In this document: piece by piece, positions 1-5,808 of the stretch
How positions within the stretch are numbered: position 1 is the stretch's first letter
Layout: each line of letters starts with the position of its first letter
Source: Muribaculaceae bacterium
GTDB lineage: Bacteria > Bacteroidota > Bacteroidia > Bacteroidales > Muribaculaceae
Assembly: GCA_029051445.1 (NCBI GenBank)
Contig: JAIDKP010000043.1
Coordinates: 1 to 8,548, forward strand
Length of the DNA: 8,548 nt
Direction: 5' to 3'
Translations under genes and position numbers: made by a program
Notes under the pieces: model-generated
What the model was told of the DNA's origin: nothing
What the model saw: only the letters and a program-made list of their open reading frames with translations
The model's database searches: none

Positions 1-612
1 GTATTGCTTTTTGCAGTGTTCCGCAATCAGGTGAGGCGGCGGTTGCTGACAATAGAGTCAAAGTTCATGAGCAACCTCAATGAACGCGAACTGCGCCGCA
101 CGGGAAAAAACTTCAATCTTGTCAGCGATCTGCATCAGGCTGTGGTGCATGTGGGCTCCGGTAGCCCCTATCTGGGTATGCAACTGAAGGATACTGATCT
201 GCATTCAAAATTCGGTGTAAATATACTCAACATACAGAGAGGTGGGGAGTTCATACCGGTTCCGTCGGGCGATACACGCATTTTTCCCGGAGATGTTGTA
301 GGTGTTGTCGGCACAGACTCTCAGATTGAAAGCATTTTGCCTCGCCTTGAGTGCGATCGTACGGATACGCCGGTCGACATGTCGGCGGCTTCCGATTTTG
401 ATGTCATTGCTCTCAAGGTTACCGGCGTCTCGCCTATACTCGGGCAAACAGTGGCTCAGATCGATGTGCGTCGTAAATATATGTCGTTTATTCTTGCCAT
501 ACAGCGTGGTGACGAATATATCACCGATGTTGTCAATATACCGTTTTGCGACGGAGATATAATCTGGGTCGCAGGAAATAAGAAATACTACAAAAAACTT
601 GTCATGCCATGA
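1..612 (+). CDS. Cation:proton antiporter, C-terminal part with two RCK_C (TrkA_C) domains (5' partial)
   Basis: This is the cytoplasmic tail of a membrane cation/proton antiporter, probably of the CPA2 (Kef-like) type. The frame is open from base 1 with no convincing start, so the gene begins upstream. The first residues (VLLFAVF) look like the end of a last transmembrane helix, followed by a basic linker (RNQVRRRLL). Two similar domains follow, at about residues 45-113 and 133-202. Each has an IQRG turn (FGVNILNIQRGGEF and MSFILAIQRGDEY) and then a GD(V/I) strand (FPGDVVGVVG and CDGDIIWVAG). That is the RCK_C fold, which in this family binds ligands or ions and gates transport. The stop TGA overlaps the rlmD start as ATGA, which suggests one operon and translational coupling. 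A different RCK_C-bearing transporter (for example SLC13-like) cannot be excluded because the membrane domain lies outside the window. The transported ion cannot be told. Confidence 0.75.
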   Translation, partial: VLLFAVFRNQVRRRLLTIESKFMSNLNERELRRTGKNFNLVSDLHQAVVHVGSGSPYLGMQLKDTDLHSKFGVNILNIQRGGEFIPVPSGDTRIFPGDVVGVVGTDSQIESILPRLECDRTDTPVDMSAASDFDVIALKVTGVSPILGQTVAQIDVRRKYMSFILAIQRGDEYITDVVNIPFCDGDIIWVAGNKKYYKKLVMP

Positions 613-2024
613 GCAGGAAAAAACCACTCCCGCTGCTACAGGATATTGAAATCACGGGTGTTGCCGCAGAGGGCAACTCAATCGCCAGGATCGACGGACG
701 TGTCGTGTTTATTCCATATGGTGCACCGGGCGATGTCGCCGACGTGCAGCTGACGCGCAAAAAGAACTCATATGCCGAGGGGCGTATTACGGAGATAAAG
801 CGGCCGTCGGAGCTGCGCATTGAGCCGAAATGCGGCCATTTTGGTGTGTGCGGCGGCTGCAAGTGGCAGCATTTGCCTTATGACTATCAGCTGAAATTCA
901 AGCAGCAGCAGGTCGAGGACGCTCTTACGCGCATCGCCAAGGTCGAGCTGCCCGCGATCTCCACGATCATGGGGTCGGAGCGCACGTGGGAGTACCGTAA
1001 CAAGATGGAGTACACGTTCTCCAACAAGAAGTGGCTGACATTTGATCAGATGCGCAGTGGCGAGGAGTTCCCTGATCGTGATGCGGCCGGATTCCATATA
1101 CCGGGGTCATTTGACAAAGTGCTCGACATTGAGTGCTGTCATCTCCAGGATGACCTTGGAAACCGCATACGCCTTTTCATAAGGAATCTCGGCAAGAAAC
1201 ACGGCTGGGAATTTTATGATCTGAAGCAACAGCACGGCTTCCTGCGCACACTGATGATGCGTATTCTCGATACCGGACAGGTGATGGTGGTGATGTCGGT
1301 GGGTGAGGATGACAAAGATAAAATCAGAGTCCTCATGGAGGCTGTGGCAGCCGAGTTCCCGGAAATTACCTCGCTCAACTATGTGGTCAATCTCAAGGTC
1401 AACGACACGATAACCGATCAGAATATCATCTGTTGGGAAGGATCGAAACCCTATGTCGAGGAGGAGATGGAGGGACTTCGATTCCGCATCGGCCCCAAGT
1501 CGTTCTACCAGACCAACTCACGCCAGGCCTACAGGCTCTACAGTGCCGTGCGCGATCTCGCGGAACTTGATGGAAACCAGCTTGTCTATGACCTCTATAC
1601 CGGCACCGGCACTATAGCCAATTTTGTGGCCCGCAAAGCCCGGCAGGTGGTGGGTATAGAGTATGTGCCCGAGGCGATAGAGGATGCAAAGCTCAACTCA
1701 GAGGTCAACGGTATCAACAACACTGTCTTTTATGCCGGCGACATGAAGGATGTGCTGAATGCCGAGTTCATAGAGCGTCACGGTGTGCCCGACGTGATGA
1801 TCGTGGATCCGCCACGTGCCGGTATGCACGCCGATGTGGTGGCGACGATACTTGCAGCCGCACCGCGCCGCATCGTCTACGTGAGCTGCAACCCGGCGAC
1901 ACAGGCGCGCGATATCGCCATGCTCGACGGGGCTTACCGTGTCACGGCAGTGCAGCCGGTAGATATGTTCCCCCACACACACCATGTGGAGAATATCGCG
2001 GTGCTCGAATTGCGCGACAAGTAA
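609..2024 (+). CDS. rlmD: 23S rRNA (uracil-1939-C5)-methyltransferase RlmD
   Basis: SAM-dependent RNA m5U methyltransferase of the TrmA/RlmD family, 471 aa, full length for the family. It is expected to methylate U1939 of 23S rRNA in the cytoplasm. An N-terminal TRAM-type RNA-binding domain spans about residues 8-65. An iron-sulfur cluster motif follows, C75-X5-C81-X2-C84 (CGHFGVCGGCKWQH), with C176 or C177 as the likely fourth ligand. The Rossmann methyltransferase domain carries the family motif FYQTNSRQ (299-306), the SAM loop DLYTGTGT (328-335), DPPRAG (400-405), the catalytic cysteine C427 in SCNPAT, and the HVEN motif with E461, the expected general base. The ATG at 609 overlaps the upstream stop by ATGA, and residues from the start align with a normal TRAM beginning. 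All key residues are present. Paralogues TrmA and RlmC share the fold, but the Fe-S motif with TRAM domain favours RlmD; exact target specificity is inferred. Confidence 0.93.
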   Translation: MSRKKPLPLLQDIEITGVAAEGNSIARIDGRVVFIPYGAPGDVADVQLTRKKNSYAEGRITEIKRPSELRIEPKCGHFGVCGGCKWQHLPYDYQLKFKQQQVEDALTRIAKVELPAISTIMGSERTWEYRNKMEYTFSNKKWLTFDQMRSGEEFPDRDAAGFHIPGSFDKVLDIECCHLQDDLGNRIRLFIRNLGKKHGWEFYDLKQQHGFLRTLMMRILDTGQVMVVMSVGEDDKDKIRVLMEAVAAEFPEITSLNYVVNLKVNDTITDQNIICWEGSKPYVEEEMEGLRFRIGPKSFYQTNSRQAYRLYSAVRDLAELDGNQLVYDLYTGTGTIANFVARKARQVVGIEYVPEAIEDAKLNSEVNGINNTVFYAGDMKDVLNAEFIERHGVPDVMIVDPPRAGMHADVVATILAAAPRRIVYVSCNPATQARDIAMLDGAYRVTAVQPVDMFPHTHHVENIAVLELRDK

Positions 2025-2040
2025 AACGTAAAAGCTAAGC

Positions 2041-2129
2041 CTGATGGGCGCGCTCCGGTGCGTCTCTGCCGTCCACTGCCGTCAAGGCGGTTGTGTTGGG
2101 TCGGAGACAAGCTGTGGTGCGCCCCTGAT
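2041..2129. repeat. Candidate MITE-like element: imperfect inverted repeat with 5-bp flanking direct repeats
   Basis: GGGCGC at 2046-2051 is the exact reverse complement of GCGCCC at 2119-2124. Nested inside, after 10 bases on both sides, GTCTCTG (2062-2068) pairs with CGGAGAC (2102-2108) with one G-T pair. Inside that, ACTGCC (2075-2080) pairs with GGCGGT (2086-2091) around the loop GTCAA, again with one G-T pair. CTGAT lies directly outside both ends (2041-2045 and 2125-2129) as a direct repeat, as expected of a target-site duplication. No transposase gene is present, so it would be non-autonomous. It could instead be a structured RNA or an attenuator downstream of rlmD; no T-tract follows, so a simple terminator is less likely. 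Confidence 0.4.
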
Positions 2130-2140
2130 GTATATATACA
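2129..2140. promoter_or_regulatory. Perfect 12-bp AT palindrome TGTATATATACA, possible operator
   Basis: The sequence is identical on both strands and sits about 170 bp upstream of sod, immediately beside the candidate mobile element. A dimeric regulator could bind such a site, and AT-rich alternating sequence also melts easily. No known box is matched with certainty. The distance to sod is long for a repressor site, so it may simply be low-complexity sequence. Confidence 0.2.
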
Positions 2141-2190
2141 GATCACCGTTTTTTGCAAATGAGGGTCTCTGCGGACAAGAAAAGTTAAAT

Positions 2191-2215
2191 AGCCGTGGGA
2201 TACGAACCCTTGGCT
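2191..2215. other. Hairpin resembling a tRNA T-arm on the minus strand
   Basis: AGCC (2191-2194) pairs with GGCT (2212-2215), and GGG (2197-2199) pairs with CCC (2207-2209), leaving a 7-base loop. Read on the minus strand the core is GGGTTCGTATCCC, close to the T-arm consensus GGGTTCRANYCCC but with T at the invariant A58 position. The 60 bases upstream on that strand form no cloverleaf, so this is not a complete tRNA. It may be a tRNA remnant or chance. Confidence 0.25.
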
Positions 2216-2307
2216 CTATTGGGGTGTTTCATTTCTGAAATATGTGCAGGACGCTATGAAAGGCGTGCCGGTATAAGAAAGACATTCTGTTAACCTTTGA
2301 TAAATAT

Positions 2308-2889
2308 ATGGTGATGAAATACACTCAACCCGAACTTCCTTACAAACGCGAGGCTCTTGAGCCTGTCATCAGCCGTGAGACTGTCGATTATCATTACGGC
2401 AAGCATGAGAAGACCTATATCGACAACCTCAATAATCTTATAGAGGGTACCGAATGGGCGGATATGGCTTTGGAGGATATTATACGCAAAGCTACAGGAC
2501 CGCTGTTCAACAATGCTTCACAGGCGTGGAATCATATCCTTTACTTCTTTTCTTTTTCTCCTGACGGCGGAGGTGAGCCTGACGGTGATCTCGGCGAAGC
2601 CATAAAGAAGCAGTTTGGAAGCTTCGATGAGTTCAAGAAACAGTTTGAGGATGCCGGAGCCAAGCTTTTCGGCTCTGGATGGGTATGGCTGTCGCGTGAT
2701 GATAACGGCACATTGTTTATATCTCAGGGCAGCAACGCCGATAATCCTCTTACCAAAGGGCTGACTCCTATTCTCACCTTTGATGTCTGGGAGCATGCCT
2801 ATTATCTCGATTATCAGAACCGCAGAGCCGAGTATCTGAAAAAGCTATGGGATATTGTCGACTGGGACATCGTCGATTCCCGATATTGA
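2308..2889 (+). CDS. sodB: Superoxide dismutase, Fe-type or cambialistic Fe/Mn
   Basis: Converts superoxide to hydrogen peroxide and oxygen; it has no signal peptide, so it acts in the cytoplasm and would protect this probable anaerobe during oxygen exposure. It is 193 aa, normal for the family. The helical N-terminal domain has the YHYGKH motif with metal ligand H29, second-shell H33 and gateway Y37, then QAWNH with ligand H76. The C-terminal alpha/beta domain gives ligands D159 and H163 in DVWEHAYY. Gln72, beside the first-domain ligand, with Ala rather than Gln in the GSNADNPL stretch, is the pattern of Fe-type enzymes; related Bacteroides enzymes accept Fe or Mn, so true metal use is open. 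Two in-frame ATGs are possible: 2308 and 2314. The second (MKYTQPELPY) matches the E. coli SodB N-terminus in length. Neither has a clear Shine-Dalgarno sequence. The gene ends before a convergent gap with a terminator, so it is probably monocistronic. Confidence 0.95.
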   Translation: MVMKYTQPELPYKREALEPVISRETVDYHYGKHEKTYIDNLNNLIEGTEWADMALEDIIRKATGPLFNNASQAWNHILYFFSFSPDGGGEPDGDLGEAIKKQFGSFDEFKKQFEDAGAKLFGSGWVWLSRDDNGTLFISQGSNADNPLTKGLTPILTFDVWEHAYYLDYQNRRAEYLKKLWDIVDWDIVDSRY

Positions 2890-2935
2890 AAGCATCCCGT
2901 TTGTTAAAAATAAATTGTCACCCGAATTAGTGAAG

Positions 2936-2961
2936 TTGTAAGCATTAATTGTAAGCATAAT
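2936..2961. repeat. Two tandem copies of a 13-bp repeat (TTGTAAGCAT core)
   Basis: TTGTAAGCAT occurs at 2936-2945 and again at 2949-2958, each followed by a three-base AT spacer (TAA, then AAT). The pair lies in the convergent gap between sod and the PorW-like gene, just before the sod terminator. No function can be assigned. Confidence 0.55.
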
Positions 2962-2975
2962 GTGATGAATGGAGA

Positions 2976-3004
2976 GAGGGGTACTCGTGAGAGCCCCCCT
3001 TTTT
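2976..3004 (+). terminator. Probable rho-independent terminator of sod
   Basis: GGGGT (2978-2982) pairs with GCCCC (2993-2997). After an A-A mismatch, CT pairs with AG around the loop CGTG. The run of C then passes into TTTTT (3000-3004), with the polarity expected for plus-strand transcription. On the minus strand the same hairpin is followed by a CT-rich run without a T-tract, so it would serve the convergent gene poorly. Confidence 0.7.
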
Positions 3005-3010
3005 CTGCGT

Positions 3011-5734
3011 CTATTGATATGCATCGACGGCTTCGATTTCGTATGTGTCGGGTGGAAGTACTTTTGTACGTGCGCTTCTGAAGCGTGAGGTCTCTGCCGC
3101 GTCGATGTATTGGTCAATTGTCAGGCTATGTGTCTGCAATGATTTCATATCGACATCTGAAATGACAACCGGATGTATGTCGGCTGAAATGATCTGCGGT
3201 GTTGCACGGTAAAGCCGCGAAAGGTATTGCTCGGCTTCACGGAGCGACGCAAATCCGTGTATGGCAAGTATCGCTGTCTCATTGATCGTCATTGACCTGA
3301 GACCGAAGTCACGCACGGCATATGTGTTGAAGTTGTAGCGTGCCACCTCATAGAGAAGCGCGTTGGAGCTTACGGAGTCGCTGTCGAATGCAAGCAGCAG
3401 CGTGTGGGGCGTGTCGGGGTCCAGTTTGAAAACCGTGTCGGACTTTATTGGGGCCGGGCTGTACTCGCATTGAGCCGATGCTTTGTCATGGAGTTGTATC
3501 TGCCGTATCATCGGACGAACATTCTCACTGCTGCCCGCTCCCGGCCGCCTTCCGGCTTCCATCTGACTGAGCATCTCTTCTGCAAGTTTTGTGATCGGTC
3601 TGTCATTACCGTTTGCCGCAATTTTTTCCATCTCGTCTCTGAAGCGTGCCTCATTGCCTTCCGAACCATGCGCAAGAGCGTTCAGGAAACTGAGCTTCAG
3701 GAGTATCTCCGGCGAGATGTTTTTGTCGGCAGAGTCATGCAGCTCGTGCACTGTGGCATTGTCATTGTCAAGATATGCGGCATATGCTCGGCTGTAGAGT
3801 GAGTCCTGTGACATCAGACTCATTTTTTTGCGTTCGAGGTAACCTGGTCGGGCCATGTCGGCGGCAAGTTCGGTGTCAGGAAAGTCGGTCAGTATTATCT
3901 GTCGCATTTTTTCGGCATTTTCCCGGTCGTTTTTTCGGGCATATATAAGATACAGACCTTCGGCGACCTCAAATTTATTTACAGTCTCCGGATATCTGCG
4001 CAGAAGCTCGTTCCAGATGCGCTCTGTCGCCATGTAGTCATCGAGCCGGTCGCGCAGAATAAGACCCAAATGGAAAAGGCTCTCTGCCACAATGCTCTCT
4101 GCCTGCCTTATCTTTTCCGGTGTATCGGGGATTGAAGCGAGATAGTATTTGGGTGAAGCGGGCTGACGTCTTTCTGTTGCGAGAGTGCTGATTGGGTTTT
4201 CATGCATGGACCCGGCATCCGGCTGTGATTGTCGTTCTTTACTGTTGTTCCGCCAGTCATCGGTGAGCAGGCGGTCGCCCCAGATCTTTCGGAATTGGTC
4301 ACGTCCGGCGGCAACGAGTGCCGGGTTGTAGAAATACCATGTGTGTTCCGGGCTTTTTCTGGCAGATGCAGCTGTAGGCGTTATACGGTGCTGTGGGCTT
4401 GACACGTTCGGCCGGTATTCATTGGCAAGCCGTCGGGAAATCTCAATCTGTTTGTCGCGGCTCAATCCTGAAAGATGGAGAAGTGAATCCCGGAGGCGGA
4501 TGTTTTCAGCATAGATTCCCGCTTCGTCAAGCGCGAGCGTTTTTCGGGTGATGTTTTCTATGTCGGGAAAGTCTGATGGAAGTACAGGGAGAGCCGCATT
4601 GTAGCAGTCACGTGCCATATCATATATGCCGCGGTCGTAAAGCAGCGCCCCTAATGCCAGTCGGGCTTGTGCCTGATCATATCCATGTCTGACGCTTTTT
4701 TCTATTGCAAGGCTATAGGATTTCATCGCCGGGACAGTATCTTTTTTGGCGAGATATAGATTTCCTTTAGCATAATAAATCTGGTCGAGGTATGCGGCAT
4801 TGGAGCTGTAGTGTGTCAGTTTTTCAAGAGATCTGATTTCTTTGTCGGTCTCTGCTGCCGGTGTGACCGCGCTCATGGCCATCCGGGCGTTGAACCGTAT
4901 GGCGTAGTCGGTTGTCAGGCTATTCTCTATGTTCCTGAATACCCGATAGGCTTCTCTGTCGTTTCCGTTGCGCTGAAGTGCCTGGCCAAGCAGAAAGCGG
5001 AGCCTTGTTTTCTGTTTGCCATGACTTAGGCCGATGAGTTCGGTCAGGGCTTCAGATGCAGCCGCATATTTATTTCTGCGTAGCATCAGAGATGCAGCCG
5101 CATATAGGTATATCCGTCGGAGTTCTTTCTGTTCAAGCATTTCATGCGGTACTTTTGCAAGTATTGTCTCCGCTTCATAGAGCCTGTTGAGAGCACAACA
5201 GCAAAGAGCCTCCCAGGCATGTGCTTCGGCGACAACTTCAGGCATCCATCTGAAATGTCGTGAGATATATAGGAATGTGTCAGCTGCGTCAGAGAAGTCT
5301 CCGTTCATGTACTGCGCGCGCCCCAACATCAGCCATGAGTTGTGGAGAAACGGATTATATTCCGATCGTCTTTTCCACTCGCGTTGTGCGGGAGTCGCCG
5401 ATGGTCCGGCCGGCCGTCTTTTTATAGACCTGAGCTGTATTGCTTTCTGTGCTTTTTCAATCGAGCGTGTAAAATCGCCTGTAGGCTGGCTGGCACCGTC
5501 GACTCCGCGCGCTTCGGCAGGATGAACAAACAAAATACGGGAGAAATCATCGCGATAGTCGCGCTCCATGTCCTCAAGCGTCTCGCGGTAGTGCTTGTCG
5601 CCATTGTAGTGGATGTTGTAGCGTGTGATGAATGCCTGATAGTTGCGCGTCGCAGCCGTATTGCGTGTCGGCGTGCATCCGTAGCATAAAAGGAGTGCTG
5701 CAGCGATCACAATAATAGCCGGCCATTTCATCAT
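3011..5734 (-). CDS. porW: PorW/SprE-like TPR lipoprotein (type IX secretion / gliding family)
   Basis: A 907-aa exported protein of the PorW/SprE family, which in other Bacteroidota is a periplasmic-side lipoprotein linked to type IX secretion and gliding. The ATG at 5734 is chosen because the frame upstream offers only a TTG and because a signal peptide starts here (MMKWPAIIVIAAALLL), ending at Cys20. The lipobox is weak (CYGC instead of LxGC). The family's N-terminal YN-x-HYNG segment follows (about 39-45). TPR-type helical repeats lie around 115-250, 314-385 and 552-620. The family marker WYFYNP (466-471) followed by IWGDRLLTDDWR (484-495), and YYLASIPDTPEK (530-541), are clear. The C-terminal domain (about 775-877) has LLLAFDSDSV and RYNFNTY, as in PorW. 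It lies 74 bp downstream of uvrA on the same strand and may be co-transcribed. Family membership is well supported; an actual secretion role in this organism is inferred. Confidence 0.82.
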   Translation of the reverse strand: MMKWPAIIVIAAALLLCYGCTPTRNTAATRNYQAFITRYNIHYNGDKHYRETLEDMERDYRDDFSRILFVHPAEARGVDGASQPTGDFTRSIEKAQKAIQLRSIKRRPAGPSATPAQREWKRRSEYNPFLHNSWLMLGRAQYMNGDFSDAADTFLYISRHFRWMPEVVAEAHAWEALCCCALNRLYEAETILAKVPHEMLEQKELRRIYLYAAASLMLRRNKYAAASEALTELIGLSHGKQKTRLRFLLGQALQRNGNDREAYRVFRNIENSLTTDYAIRFNARMAMSAVTPAAETDKEIRSLEKLTHYSSNAAYLDQIYYAKGNLYLAKKDTVPAMKSYSLAIEKSVRHGYDQAQARLALGALLYDRGIYDMARDCYNAALPVLPSDFPDIENITRKTLALDEAGIYAENIRLRDSLLHLSGLSRDKQIEISRRLANEYRPNVSSPQHRITPTAASARKSPEHTWYFYNPALVAAGRDQFRKIWGDRLLTDDWRNNSKERQSQPDAGSMHENPISTLATERRQPASPKYYLASIPDTPEKIRQAESIVAESLFHLGLILRDRLDDYMATERIWNELLRRYPETVNKFEVAEGLYLIYARKNDRENAEKMRQIILTDFPDTELAADMARPGYLERKKMSLMSQDSLYSRAYAAYLDNDNATVHELHDSADKNISPEILLKLSFLNALAHGSEGNEARFRDEMEKIAANGNDRPITKLAEEMLSQMEAGRRPGAGSSENVRPMIRQIQLHDKASAQCEYSPAPIKSDTVFKLDPDTPHTLLLAFDSDSVSSNALLYEVARYNFNTYAVRDFGLRSMTINETAILAIHGFASLREAEQYLSRLYRATPQIISADIHPVVISDVDMKSLQTHSLTIDQYIDAAETSRFRSARTKVLPPDTYEIEAVDAYQ

Positions 5735-5808
5735 ATAACCGTAAACGCATTTTTGCCGCGCATTATTGTTCAATGACAGCCAAGAGTCTCTCTATCGGGA
5801 AAACGATA
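5735..5808 (-). other. uvrA to porW-like spacer with a small hairpin
   Basis: Directly after the uvrA stop codon, TATCG (5793-5797) and CGATA (5804-5808) form a 5-bp stem with a 6-base loop. There is no T-tract, so termination would be weak and read-through into the PorW-like gene is plausible. No promoter match to the Bacteroidota TTTG/TAnnTTTG pattern is visible in the spacer. The start region of the downstream gene has no clear ribosome binding site. Confidence 0.35.

Larger units (their letters stand above)
2025..2307. other. Intergenic region between rlmD and sod with several palindromic elements, no gene seen
   Basis: This 283-bp gap holds a 79-bp imperfect inverted repeat with flanking direct repeats (2041-2129), a perfect AT palindrome (2129-2140), an 8-bp palindrome TTTGCAAA (2152-2159), a tRNA T-arm-like hairpin (2191-2215), and a short palindrome ATTTC-T-GAAAT (2231-2241). 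It must contain the sod promoter unless sod is read through from rlmD, but I find no exact match to the Bacteroidota -7 box TAnnTTTG. The nearest is TAACCTTTG at 2291-2299, one base too long. A 64-codon open frame crosses the region but resembles no protein and runs through the palindromes, so I do not call it. Confidence 0.7.

Noticed and set aside
2044..2238. 64-codon plus-strand open frame between rlmD and sod
   Set aside because: It starts inside the inverted-repeat element, crosses the palindromes and the T-arm-like hairpin, resembles no protein family and has no ribosome binding site.
2180..2290. Complete tRNA gene on the minus strand
   Set aside because: Only a T-arm-like piece is present; no matching acceptor stem or anticodon arm can be drawn and A58 is not conserved.
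2291..2299. Bacteroidota -7 promoter box for sod (TAACCTTTG)
   Set aside because: It has three bases rather than two between TA and TTTG, no -33 partner is seen, and transcription from it would leave almost no leader before the ATG at 2308.
3404..3802. 132-codon plus-strand open frame
   Set aside because: It lies wholly antisense to the PorW-like gene, whose reading frame has clear family motifs; the translation shows no domain.
5187..5689. Two overlapping plus-strand open frames of 112 and 115 codons
   Set aside because: They are antisense to the N-terminal part of the PorW-like gene and are explained by its codon bias; no protein features are visible.
5735..5773. N-terminal extension of the PorW-like gene starting at 5773
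   Set aside because: That start is a TTG, and the 13 extra residues would precede an otherwise normal signal peptide beginning at the ATG at 5734.
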